Source: Aspidiotus rigidus
Taxonomy: Eukaryota > Arthropoda > Insecta > Hemiptera > Diaspididae
Direction: 5' to 3'
DNA length: 64,000 bases
Assembly: GCA_035079385.1 (NCBI GenBank)
Contig: JAVHKY010000082.1
Coordinates: 434,001-498,000 of the forward strand
Positions 34,761 through 45,689 of this stretch are shown here, piece by piece. Each line of letters opens with the position of its first letter. The first letter of the stretch is position 1. The notes under the pieces were generated by a model that was not told the DNA's origin, made no database searches, and worked only from the letters and a program-made list of their open reading frames with translations. A program made the translations under genes and the position numbers.

Positions 34761-36950
34761 CTCTCTAAATATCAATTTCCTTTGGATAACTTTGTCTACA
34801 TGAAATTGTCCAGATATCCACTATTCAACTTTTTCGTCAATAATAATATTATGCATTATCATTTATTTTTTCCAAAAATAATAATTCGCCCGATAATAGT
34901 AGAGCCGTTCCGGCAAAGATATTCATAGAAACAGATATCGAAGAGTTTACAAAAAATGAAATCACAACGGAAATAGATTTGAAAGCTATAATATTAATTC
35001 GAATATTATTATTAATTCGACGACATTAATTTGTTATACCTACTACAACAGACTTAACAATTACGTCTTCAAGTTAAATGTGCGTATGTACACGTCAACC
35101 ATTTTTTTTCAAAATCTTGCGGCATTGAGAAACATTCGATCATACATGCGCGTATACAGAAAGGCGACTCAATAAAGCCAACAAACAAATCGTCAGCCGT
35201 TTAGTGATAAGTAGTGATAGCTTCGCTTTAGTAATATAGAAAGATTACATGTGGATCACTTTTTGGCAATTTGCGCTCACTCCTGTGGTTAGTAATTCAC
35301 AATTTCCAATGTAAGATATTCCGTAGACGAATCCTGTATATATATAAGATCCATGACGTGGACGCACTTTTTTCTGCCATCATATTTCTCATACTTCCAG
35401 AGCTGGAATTTTCTCTGATAACGCTTTACTGTACGCGGTTTGTGACAAAAATCTGAAACCTTAATATTCTGCAAACGCAGCGCTGTAAAACTCAAAAAAC
35501 TATAAAATTAGGCGTACAACGACTAAATCTAGCTAAAAAAAATACATCACAAAACGAGGATGTCTAAAAGAGTTGTCGAACGAAACCGTCGCTATTATTC
35601 CTGCGAAGGGTCGCCTACCTGTACGAGAAAAGTCACAAGTCACGTTCAGGCAGAAGAAAGAATAAAAGGAAGAAGGAACCAAGAAATTCGAACGCAAACC
35701 TAGCCAGCCGATCAGAGGGAAAAAAAAGAACAAAAAACCATATTCCCAGCCGACAATATTGTACTGTATACCTAATATACATTTCGTATTTAATTCATTA
35801 GCAACTCGAATAATATTCAGAATGTCTTCATTTCTTTTTTACCCTTTTTTTTTTTTCTTATTTTTCTTCTTATTTTATTGCCCATTGATGACATGTTTTG
35901 CTCTTTAGAAAGAAAAAAGTGCCAGACCAGTCCAACTCCGGAAATATATTTACTCGCTTCACAATTACGTATAAAGGTCTATTCGGGTAGTATATCCCAT
36001 ATATGAAATCTATGACGCGGCACCACTTTTAATTATCGATCTAGCTCATAATTATCGGTAGGTCATGAGAAAAATCAAAACTTTAAATGTATGCAAATAC
36101 TTCGCTGAAAAACGGAAATAATCAAAAAATTGATCGCAAACTACCTGGATGACATAAATCAATGTACAAACGATATATCCGTAGGCCTATCCTTCCATCT
36201 AATTTACCATATTCGAAACTGATGACATCCACTTCATCAATTATCTCAGAAAAGGATAGGTCTGCATATTGTGGACACTTAGACAGCAATTGCCGAAGTT
36301 TTTTTCTTAGGACATTGGAAACTGAGGATTATACAGACGGAAATTGCCGATATAGAGGAAATTGCCGATATAGAGGCTGCATGGGTTAACTACAATCATC
36401 CTTTTTTTTCCCCCCTTCTTATTCGACATCCAAGACTGGCCTCAAAATAAATCCTCTTTCAAAAGTCAAAGTTAAAAAAAAATATATTGTATGTACATTG
36501 TAGACAGCAATCGCTGATGGATACAAAAGTTACAATCATCGATCGCGATTGCAAAAAATGATAAATAATAATGTGTTCTGAATTCTCTATTAATTGTGTA
36601 ATTAATTTAATATTAAAGGCATGTACATGTAAGAAAGAAGAAAAAAAAATTAAATTTCTCCCCCCTCCCTCCGATCCTTGATCAGGTACATACTGAAAAG
36701 TATTTAATATTGATCGGTTAAAATGCGCTTTATTATATTATAGAAGGAAGTGATTAGATAAGGCCGTAATGGGATTTAGTAGGGTTTCAAATGAGGGATT
36801 TGGGAGTACATTGTACACTGAAGTATAAGGGCCATAAATCCTGCGAAAAATACCGAAAAAGAATACTTTTGTTGGTCGGAAACTAAAATCTTGCTCCTGG
36901 CAGAGTAGGACAGAATTGACTATAACAGCAAGCGGTTTGTTGCTTCCGTT
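34760..36950. other. Non-coding stretch, no gene recognised
   Basis: AT-rich sequence with homopolymer runs (poly(T) near 35846-35860). No feature supported. Confidence 0.45.
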
Positions 36951-36954
36951 TTTG

Positions 36955-37195
36955 AGCCGTGCGTGTGTACTGTGATGGGAATATATGTGTATATGACTGT
37001 TGAAAGTTCAAACGTTACAAGCTCTTACAAAGTCGACTGCGTTGAAGGCGAGTGCAAAGCTTGAGCCCGTCATTGAGGTATGTTTCAGCGAGCGCGAAGC
37101 GCGAGCCTGCCTTATCGAGCGCGAAGTGCGAATCGGTGTGGGTGCCGCAGGCCTAGCCGCTTGCGACGCGCCTAAGCGGCTAGTATTATAATGAA
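36955..37195 (-). repeat. Dispersed GC-rich repeat, inverted relative to 42780-43050
   Basis: GGGAATATATGTGTATATGACTG at 36976 followed by TTGAAAGTT, then GCGAAGCGCGAGCC and GCAGGCCTAGCCG, matches the complement of 42780-43050 in the same order. The end CGGCTAGTATTATAATG matches the start style of the repeat at 47266 (ACTAGCGGTTGGC). Likely a LINE or SINE family related to the 12.76 and 47.27 kb copies. Confidence 0.5.
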
Positions 37196-37839
37196 GCGCG
37201 TAATGTGAACATTGCATAACCGTCGTTCTGTTGATCGGTGTAATCACCAATCAGTAAACTTCAACGTAGGAACTTTGGGTGTGCTATCAGCCGGCCATCG
37301 CCGTCGTTGATACTTTTTACCGACTTTTCGTAGAAAAGCGAGTATTACATCCGTCACAGTTGTGGCAGAAAGGGGGGGAAATTAACTTTCTCGACGTTTT
37401 AGAGGTCATAGATCATCGCTACGTCATTAAAAAAATTTCAGGTTTCCTTATATATATGGATCAAAATTTGTCCGGACTTCTCCTCCGAGACTACTGGATG
37501 GATTTTCTTGAAAGTTAGTCAAGTTGTAGTGTTATATCTGAAGTTGTGCACCTGCATTTTTTTTGACGATCGGATCAGTAGTTCTCCAGATATACCCAAT
37601 TTTTAAAAAAATTCCCCACTCCTATAACTCTGATATGGTTTGTTCAATTTTTTTCAAATGTTGATATATTGTAATTTACATGTCTAAAAATGTAATGGTG
37701 AACTTTTGGTGTTGATACGATGTCTGGTTCGTGAGAAATCTCAAATTTAAACGTGAACTAATTTGATGAATATACAAGAAAGAGGAATACTCCGACGTGG
37801 AGTAAAACATGCAAACCGCAGAAAAAATTAAAATACGAT

Positions 37840-37870
37840 GAGCGCTTTCGGTTAAACAACCATCTTCAAG
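37840..37870 (-). ncRNA. Degenerate hammerhead-like motif
   Basis: Minus strand: CTTGAAGA core (mutated), stem II GGTT...AACC, GAA, the palindrome AGCGCT and C. Part of a pair with the motif near 38637. Confidence 0.35.
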
Positions 37871-38633
37871 ACTGAAATGAAAGCAACTGACGAACAAAAG
37901 AGAAGAACGAGGTATTAAGAAATAATTCTCTCATAGATTGCGGTGAGAGCGTGAATACAAATTATGATTGCATGAAGAGAAGAGCAGCTGGAAATAACAT
38001 AGAATGATGCTCGGGGATTGGAGATGATCAAGAATGAATTATGAGTAGAGGGGTGAGAGATGGTGAGGATATATGTAAGCCTCATTGAGAGAACGATTTA
38101 TAGAATAAGTTGGAGTTATGAAGAAAAGACTTAAGCGAAATGATGACTTGTAGGCAGAGGTAAAAATTATTTCATTTTTTAAATTTACATTTAGATTTGT
38201 TTTAAATTGACGAGTTACTAAGAGAGTGGGAGCTCAGTGGTTTTGAAAAGTGAAGATGTGGAAAAATAAATTTAGTTGTTGGAAGAATTGAAAGATGTTG
38301 ACAACAAATAGAGAGTCATCTGATAGTGCTTCTATGTGATTGTGAGAGATAAGTCAAGAGTTCGGGAGTAAAACTAATTTGGGACAGGAAAAGATATGTT
38401 GAATGAAGGAGCTATCGGAATCGCAATGAGAGCATGAAAGAAGGATAAGATGAGTGATGAGATGGGTGTGTGTGTGAGTCTACAACAACCAACATTAAAA
38501 GATACTTGAGAATCGGAGATGATCAAGAATGAATCGATACGTTCTTCTAATTTATGGTTATTCATATTACCAAGAAGAGTGTACACCCGAAGGTGTAGCA
38601 AATTATATTGAACCACAAGAGAAACAGCCGCTA

Positions 38634-38665
38634 AACGTTTTCGGTTAAACAACCATCATCGGAGC
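38634..38665 (-). ncRNA. Hammerhead-like motif with one core change
   Basis: Minus strand: CCGATGA (one change from CTGATGA), a perfect 4-bp stem II (GGTT and AACC around GTTT), GAA, the palindrome AACGTT and T. Flanking segments share words (GAGATGATCAAGAATGAAT, GAGATGGTGAGGAT) with the surroundings of the motif at 37840, though not in the same order. Confidence 0.4.
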
Positions 38666-38849
38666 GTAAACGAAAGCGACTCTATTAGAGAGGCAAGAGA
38701 TGGTGAGGATGTGTGTATCTTATTGAGAAAACGATTCATTGAATAAATTTGAGTACTAGAGTTAAAGTTTAAGCAAAAAACTTGATTGTAGATACAGGTG
38801 AAAAGTCGTGTGTTGCTTACGCGGCTGCGTAAGCATTTTTTCTTAATGG

Positions 38850-39560
38850 TCTAGAAAATTTTTATCATCATCATCGGCTGTCTAGCGCCTCATTATTATC
38901 ACTCCGTTGTTTTAGGTTGAAAGTTTGAAATTGAAACACACTGTTTGAATTAAAAATTAATCAAAAAAGAACTGATCTGAGATTTATTTTGCCGAAAATA
39001 ACGAAACAAAATTAAAAATTGTCTGATAATATCGAAAGACGTAAATATTTTAGTAGGTATCATTGATTCGTGATCGCAACCAGCTTCGGTTTTTCGTGAA
39101 TTAGGTATGAAATTTGGAACGAAATAAACGCCCTGCATTTGTGTTTCCTTTTGTGGATGAAGTCAGTCGATCGGATAGAGGATTATTATATAGGTTGATG
39201 TGTTTTTGATCGATTGCATCAATAAATGAATCGTGATTCGAATTATGAATATTGACGTGATTTTCGATCGCTTTCTGTGAATTATGAAATTTTGAACTAT
39301 TTTGTAGGTCCTTACGTTTTGGTCGTGGGGAACTCGAATGCTCTAACTTAACCTACTTACAAATTTCGGAACGAAATTAAAAAATATTATTAAAATAGTA
39401 CGAGTAGAACTCCATGTGTGTTAGGTATTGATCAATTGCGTGCATACGATAGGTAGAATCGTGGTTCAAATTATGAATACAGAACGTGATCTTTGATTGT
39501 ATAAAATGATATCTACGCTAATTAATTTACTCATCAATCGAATTATCCAGTTCCAGTAGA
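38850..39560. repeat. Left arm of a large inverted repeat
   Basis: Collinear in inverted orientation with 45740-46715. Shared blocks from the outside inwards are AAATTTTTATCATC, TCATTATTATCACTCCG, ATTAAAAATTGT with GATAATATCG, TTGATCGATTGCA, and TAGGTCCTTACGTTTTGGT with GAACTCGAATGCTCTAA. The arms contain internal repeats of a unit of a few hundred bases. No coding. Confidence 0.6.
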
Positions 39561-39837
39561 ATTTTAATATTAGAGAAAAAGGTTAGATATGGCTGTGGTG
39601 ATATTCAGTGAAGTTTTAAAGAAATTCTGAAAAATATAATGGCAGTGGGCTGTTTGTTGATTGAGCTTGGAATTGCGTATGATTGTGTTAGTGTGTACTA
39701 CTGGGAACAGTGAACTGGGTGGCAAGTGGGAAAACGTTATGAGCTCTATTGAAACATAAAAATCCACTCTGTCGTGTAGGTACCGGTAGTAGGCTTCTGA
39801 CAGCCAGGAGGGAGTTACTCCTTTTCTGTAGATTAAA

Positions 39838-40108
39838 TACCAATAACTTGTCAATCAAGCCAAATATTTGTAGAATGAACAATAAAACTCAGTTTATAAA
39901 TTCTATCACTATGAAGCCGCGCCACATCAACTGATAACGGAGTAAAAATACCTATAATCCAATGAGGAAACCTGAATTTTGTTTTAATTTAGGCTAGGAG
40001 TCATCTAAAACCTACGAAACGTCTCTAGAAAATTCACTCTCCCCCCCCCTGCCCACATTGTTACGATGCTATAACATTTGTTTCTACGATCTTTGCAAAT
40101 TGATGTAG
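39838..40108 (+). repeat. Dispersed repeat family R26, copy 2 (left part)
   Basis: Matches 63580-63845 with CAATCAAGCC, AATTTAGGCTAGGAGTCATC and TTTGCAAATTGAT. Its right part appears at 41338-41450, so the copy seems to be split by inserted DNA. Confidence 0.65.
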
Positions 40109-41337
40109 TAACTCTAAAAATGTGCACGAGGTATTTTTCTCCTTTCGTGTAAAATACGAATATAAAGAAAGAGTGTTCAAATATAGGAAACTCAAAAGGC
40201 AGTAGATAATATTTTATCATGATAGATAATTGAGTCATTTAAATAAATGTTTGTCAGATTAAAGCGAACAATTTTATGAGAACGGTGGGTGAAGGTAACG
40301 AACGGCAACTCCTCAGCTGTAAATATTCTCGAACGACCTGTGAAGTAATAAAATCACATGTGAGCATTCCCTCCTGAATTAACCTAATTAAATGGACACT
40401 ACCTACAACTATGATGTAGCAAACGAGTAAGAGAGAAGAGAAATAGAAAGACAAAGAGGCTCGCAAGACTCAGAGGTCACAGTAAGAAGTCGCAGACGAG
40501 GCGTGTCTCTAAAGCTCAGGGGCCTCCGGAATCAACTCACAAATGACGTGTTCCTGCAAGCAAGAGGAAGACTCAGCGGTCACCGTAAGTATTCGAAGAT
40601 AAAGCTCGTCTCTGAGGCCATGAAATACCCCGAAGCTCGGAGGCCGTATCAACCCACAAATGACGTGTTCTTCAAAGAGATACATTGTGAAGATTTCAAG
40701 TATTGAAGTAGAATTAGGTTGATCGTCTTTCGTACAGGATATTCGTAATAATCGGTGTAAGAGTATCTCGTACAATTAAACTATTTCGAAGTAATCTAGA
40801 ATTAGAAGGTTATGCTCAGTGGGCATTCGATGACCAGCATCCAATAACTCACCTAAGATGAGGACTACGTCGATTAAAGAACAACATTAAATATTTGACA
40901 GAACGGATACGTGGACTTAAATCACGAATACACAGAAACACGTATTGATACAAACGATACGAATAATACGCAGTAATGTATCCGTATGGAGTGTTTTTTT
41001 TTTTTTTTTTTTAGGACGACAGAGCTAGTATAAGGTATAGGGTGTAAATAGGGTGACTCCTTATAGACTTTTATTTATTCAGAGAGAGTGGAGAAGATAC
41101 AGTAAGTGTTTTTTTATAAGAACTATCAGGTTGAACATACACTGTTCGCAAACGTGACTCCAGGTAAAAATCAGTAGAAGTCACCACGCCTCATTAAAGG
41201 TAGAAGAAATGTACAACATACGCCCAAGTGCGAGAGTAGTGAAACAAAAAATATAATATTAAAAAGAAATTATATTAGGTATGTGAACGTAGTACATATA
41301 TACAAATGAATAAAAAGCTCTTCCACATTGATAACTC
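40109..41337. other. Segment interrupting a dispersed repeat; includes a 103-bp tandem duplication
   Basis: The segment lies between the two halves of the R26 copy. It contains a direct duplication (about 40467-40569 and 40570-40690) sharing GACTCAG(A/C)GGTCAC and CACAAATGACGTGTTC, plus a poly(T) run near 40995. The short open frames are readings of the duplication. Identity unknown. No terminal repeats resolved. Confidence 0.4.
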
Positions 41338-41450
41338 GATTACTCCCAATATGATTAAGCGTAACCTACAAAATCATATTAACTCAATTGGAAACGCGCT
41401 GAAGAATTAATATCAATCAATCGTCGAAAAAATTATTGGTATGCGTGAAA
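41338..41450 (+). repeat. Dispersed repeat family R26, copy 2 (right part)
   Basis: ACTCCCAATATGATTAAGCG and AATCGTCGAAAAAATTATTGG match 63854-63955. Continues the copy that begins at 39838. Confidence 0.6.
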
Positions 41451-42067
41451 TGTTGTCGTGTTGATTTCTTGGAGCAATATGAATGTCAATATCAACGTCA
41501 TTTATTTTGTAATTTTTTCGATTTCAAGTTACTGTTATTCTTCAAGTATCAAAAAGAATAAAAATAAAAAAGGATGAATACAGTATACTTTATTGTCAAC
41601 TGTGATGAATTTCTCTTCTTCTTTCAAAAAATAACAAGACGATGATAAAACGACTGCAATACTGACGAATTATAGAAATTGTTTTCAGGGGATCATTTGA
41701 TGAAACAGTTACTTTTTGAACCAGCTTGAGCGTTTTTTCCCCTTTCTCAGTTCAGTCAACTTTGTCAGCAACACCGGACTTCTATTGTTTCAAAAATATT
41801 TGTTTGTTCAAAAAATACCTATACAACTGTGAAAATTTTCAAGTGGTGTTACTCTCAAATTAGGAACTTGTAGCATACTCATTTTGAATATTTTTTTAAA
41901 AGATTGAGGATTCTTCTTTTATGTTTTTTTTAATGGTCCATAAGGTCGAAAAATTTGTAATCATATTCACTTAAATACTTGTATCAGTCACAAGAACTTT
42001 CAATTCCTAATCTATAATTTTATTCATTTATGAAAGAAACGCTCTCCTCATGAGTACGAGTCGACAT
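41450..42067. other. Unassigned non-coding sequence
   Basis: Nothing recognised. Confidence 0.4.
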
Positions 42068-42604
42068 TATATTTCAAAAGGGTTGACACACACGTAACAT
42101 GGATTTATATCAATAGTGGCAAATTTAAAAAAATTTAAAATTTGAAATTTAAAAATTAGAATCGACAAAAAGCTGTAATTTTTACAAGACAATAAACCAC
42201 AAAAAGGGTTAAAATTAAACCAAAATATATAAATTTAGAAGTAAAAATAAAATAGTCGAATAATATAGTCAAAATTCACAAAAATATACAAAATAATCCA
42301 CATAATGATAATAAATAAATAAATAAATAAATAAGAGTGACCAGTTTCAAACTGGGTGCAGCTCATCAATGTGGATTATTTTGTGTATTTTTGTGAATTT
42401 TGACTATATTTTTCGACTATTTTATTTTTATTTCTAAATTTATATATTTTGGTTCAATTTTAACCCTTTCTGTGGTTTATGGTTTTGTAAAAATTACTGC
42501 TTTTCGTTGATTCTAATTTTCAAATTTCAAATTTCAAATTTTTCTAAATTTGCCACTATTGATATAAATCCAAGTTACGTGTGTGTCAACCCTTTTGAAA
42601 TATT
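42068..42604 (-). mobile_element. Near-perfect 540-bp hairpin with a hammerhead-like centre (PLE-derived non-autonomous element?)
   Basis: Left arm 42068-42309 and right arm 42369-42604 are inverted copies over about 240 bases with roughly a dozen mismatches by eye. Examples are AAAAGGGTTGACACACACGT on the left and its complement at the right end. The 59-base centre holds an (AAAT)n tract and, on the minus strand, a hammerhead-like block. In the minus orientation the order is inverted tail, hammerhead, tail. That is the layout of the full PLE at 59.74-62.38 kb with its coding body removed. An ordinary foldback MITE is the alternative. Confidence 0.55.
42337..42369 (-). ncRNA. Hammerhead-like motif in the hairpin centre
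   Basis: Minus strand: TTGATGA (one change from CTGATGA), GCTG...CAG as stem II, GAA, ACTGGT (A-C pairing with G-T, two-base loop) and C at the cleavage position. Both strands of stem I would be supplied by the long arms. Confidence 0.4.
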
Positions 42605-42779
42605 TATTCATTCATGTAGTAAAAAATTGGATGTATTCACCAACACGGAAAGAAAAATCGATGATACACAGAAAATTAAATGTTCGGACGGAATATCAAG
42701 AGAATGAACGCAAAAATAAAAGCTGCACGTAAAATGAAATGAATGAGCAAAATGAAAATAGAACACACAAATTATCACT

Positions 42780-43050
42780 AGTGCTAGACCCGTACTTGAC
42801 GGCTAGGCCTGCGGGCGGCGCCAAATGGGCTCGCGCTTCGCGTTCCCTGTTTCGTGATTACGTGCTCGTGCTTAGCGCACTCCTTGTAGAATACGCCGCG
42901 CCGCTGACGGACTATCGCCCGCTGTAAGATACCTCTATCACCTACACGACAGAGCGGATTTCTGTTTTTGGCTTTTGAGATCTCATAATGTTTCAACTTT
43001 CAATAGTCATACAATGTACGTATTCCCACTTCCCACACTACAGTCGGATA
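42780..43050 (+). repeat. Dispersed GC-rich repeat, right copy of an inverted pair with 36955-37195
   Basis: Carries CGGCTAGGCCTGCGGGCGGC, CTCGCGCTTCGCGTTCCC, TCGTGTAGG-type words and ends in GTATTCCCACTTCCC. The complement follows the order seen at 36955-37195. It ends 6 bases before the tyrosine-recombinase element. Confidence 0.5.
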
Positions 43051-43055
43051 ATATT

Positions 43056-43104
43056 TTTTAATTTTAGATGAGCGGTAAATGGAGCGCTACCGTCCTATTT
43101 TTGG
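43056..43104 (+). repeat. Left terminal inverted repeat of the recombinase element
   Basis: 33 identical bases plus 16 similar ones against 45690-45738. Contains GAGCGGTAAAT at 43070-43080. Confidence 0.85.
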
Positions 43105-43351
43105 GTTGGTAAACGAGGTTTTACAGTTTGTTTTCACAGCCGGGTGGTTATAGATTTACCGCTCTCCGGTAAATATTTACCCGAGAGCGTTGAAGATTGC
43201 TAGCTAAAAAAAAGTTTTGCGTTTTCTCTATATTGTCTATTCTCACGTCCTGTCGTGTGTGTGTATGTGTGTGCGCGCGTCTCTCCTCACCCAACCGCCG
43301 AACATGATCCAACCGCCGAACATCATCTGATGAGTGTGTGTGTGTCGTTTC

Positions 43352-43440
43352 TTGCTTCCATCGTCAGCGATGAGGATCGAACTGGTGACTGCATGTTTCA
43401 GAGGCGCGTTCTCTACCACTTGACCGTTCAGCCGCTTCAC
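43352..43440 (-). other. tRNA-like sequence (possible tRNA-derived SINE head)
   Basis: The minus strand contains AAGTGGTAGAGAACGC (A-box-like) and, about 40 bases on, AGTTCGATCCTC (B-box-like), with spacing close to a tRNA. The acceptor arm does not pair, so it is not a functional tRNA. It lies inside the recombinase element, upstream of the gene, beside a (GT)n-rich stretch. Confidence 0.35.
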
Positions 43441-43604
43441 GAGTATAATCGTGAAACTTGTATCTTGCATTGTGTTCGATGCTCTGTTGGGTTGATGATC
43501 GTATATTCGTATTCATTTTTCAGTCATCGTTAATTAGTAGTTGATCAAGTTTTCTTTGGTGCGTACGTGCTAGTACTCAAATTGTTTCATCTAGAAGTAG
43601 AATA

Positions 43605-44952
43605 ATGATTGAACGTGAAGATATTTCCGAAGAAGAAATGAGTGATGATGATGTTCTTAACATCACACCACCAGCTTTAATCGAGGCAGCTGAAAATGCC
43701 ACAACTGCCCTGCTTCCCAATAAATCCAAAGATCGTTATGAACGGTTGTATAAAGAATTTCAGAAGTGGCATACAGAAAATGGTGGCAATTCGCACTCAG
43801 AAAGAACCATACTTGCTTATTTTTATCATCTTGCCGAAAAAAGGAAACCGAGTTCAATGTGGGCGTATTATTCCATGCTGAAATTGACCCTTCAAACAAA
43901 TCACAACGTTGATATCGGTAAATATGAAAAAGTGAGGTCATTCTTGAAAAGACAGAGCGAAGGTTATATACCGAAGAAAGCGAAAGTATTTACTGAACAG
44001 GAAATGAAAACATTTATTTTCGAAGCTGCTGACCAGAAATGGCTAGCTGTAAAAGTAAGTACGGTTCCTGGTCAAAAATGAGATTCTTTGTAATGTAAAC
44101 ACTTTTTCAGTTGTGAATTGTGCTTTCCGCAGGTTGCCTGCATTTTTGGAATATGCGGGGCCATGAGAACAGACGAATTTCCAAATGTTCTTACTGGGCA
44201 TATCCAAAGGTATACGGACATGTTCTACGTGAGAGTTCCTGAGACGAAGACGAAAACAAAACGCTCGTTCACTATCAACGAAGAATTCTATCACATTGTT
44301 GCAAAGTATATATCAAAAAGGCCGTTGAAACTCCTTACAAATCGTTTTTTTTTACGATACGAGAACGGAAACTGTACATGCCAAGTGATAGGGAAGAATA
44401 AATTTAGCGCTATGCCGCGAGAGATAGCGGAATATTTGAATCTGGAGGAGCCTGAAAAATATACAGGTACGTCTACAAGTAGCTGAAACGATATAGTAGA
44501 TGAAAATGTGGACAGTCATTTTTTTTTTTTTTTTTGAAATTGAAGGCCATGCTTTTCGTAGGACTTCAGCGACTGTACTTGCCAACACAGGAACAAATAT
44601 GGAACGACTGAAGCGTCATGGCGCTTGGAAATCAAGTAGTGTAGCTGAGGGGTACATTGAAGACTCCATTGCGTATAAAAAAACCACTGGCAACCTGATA
44701 GCTGCATCAATTGTGGGCACGATGGATACTGGTAATGATTCAGTAGGTGTAGCTGTACATGATGGTTGTCAAAATTCAAAGAAGGCAGAAGTTCCTCTCA
44801 TCATATCGAGCCAAACAGTTGAAATAACTGCAGGTGCAACGAGTAACTCTGTAACTCCAGATAATGACCACTGCGATTCGAGGAAACTCATGTTGGACAA
44901 TAAAGTGGAAGTACCTTCCGAGATGAATCGTTCTAATAATCGACAGAAGTAA
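43605..44952 (+). CDS. Tyrosine recombinase (Crypton-type), three exons, intact
   Basis: Exons 43605-44054, 44133-44466 and 44546-44952 join in frame to 396 residues with no stop. The introns (78 and 79 bases) start GTAAGT and GTACGT and end AG. The N-terminus is acidic (SEEEMSDDD). Residues about 40-140 form the helical DNA-binding part (YERLYKEFQKW, HSERTILAYFYHLAEK). The catalytic part has R162 in GICGAMRTDEF, a lysine around 189-193 in ETKTKTKRSF, H263 and R266 in GHAFRRTSAT, H286/W289 in KRHGAWKSSS and the nucleophile Y298 in VAEGYIEDS. These form the R-K-HxxR-(H/W)-Y set of the family. The enzyme should cut and rejoin DNA at the element ends. The last ~90 residues are a low-complexity tail without a known motif. 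The start is the first ATG in frame after an upstream stop. All key residues are kept, so activity is possible. Confidence 0.85.
44055..44132 (+). other. Intron 1 of the tyrosine recombinase gene
   Basis: GTAAGT...CCGCAG, phase 0, between codons 150 and 151. An earlier AG at 44109-44110 would introduce a stop in the frame, so 44132 is the supported acceptor. Confidence 0.75.
44467..44545 (+). other. Intron 2 of the tyrosine recombinase gene
   Basis: GTACGT...TTGAAG, phase 1, splitting Gly262 just before the HxxR motif. A run of 17 T (44519-44535) serves as polypyrimidine tract. Confidence 0.75.
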
Positions 44953-44967
44953 ATTTTAATTTTAATA

Positions 44968-45660
44968 ATTGTAACGTAACCGTTCATTACAATCAAAAAT
45001 AAGCGATATAAGTTCGTTCCTTTTTCTCGTAATGTTATTGAAAAAAGTAATTTCAATTCGTATCTTTCGAATGAATTGGTTCTATTATTATATTATTCTC
45101 AGATTTAAGTTTCGTAACCGTTCATTACAATCAAAAATAAGCGATGTAAGTTCGTTCCTTTTTCTCGTAATGTTATCGAGAAGTACTTAATTTCAAACTG
45201 TACTTTTCGAATGAATTGGTTAAAATATTATAATTATTCTTAGATTTAAGTTTGAATTTTGTCATTCGAAAATAATTTAATCTCTTCAAATAAGTCACTG
45301 TTTCCTTAGATTTAGATTTCCATTCAAAAATAATTCAATTTCTTCGGATTACTTGGTCGTGATATTATTTTCTTATAGATTTAGATTTCCGTTTTCTTTT
45401 AAGTTCTCGAAAATTATGTTGATCTCTCTTGACTGACTCAGTCGTGATAACATTATTTATTAGATTTAAGTGAAGTCGTGAATTTGATTGTGATTCTTCA
45501 AAAGTCGTGCAAAATACGAGTATGTTCTTTTTGTGAACTTATTTGTGCTAGTATCAGTTATTTTTGTAGATTTAAGTTTCGATATTGGTAATTTCTAATT
45601 TTGTTCCTGTTCATTTCTTTCTGATGATAATAAATACCATATTTTTTTTGTAGGTTGAAG
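44968..45660 (+). repeat. Degenerate tandem array in the 3' part of the recombinase element
   Basis: The first two units (about 135 bases, 44970-45106 and 45107-45245) are close copies sharing CGTAACCGTTCATTACAATC and TTCGTTCCTTTTTCTCGTAA. Later units are shorter and more diverged but keep AGATTTAAGTTT or AGATTTAGATTTCC at 45241, 45309, 45377, 45463 and 45568. Confidence 0.7.
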
Positions 45661-45689
45661 TGTTGGGTTTGTTCAGTTTTTAGTTTCCC

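Noticed and set aside
44085..44110. Alternative acceptor AG at 44109-44110 for intron 1
   Set aside because: Using it puts a stop in the frame before the conserved GICGAMRTDEF motif. The AG at 44131-44132 keeps the frame open.
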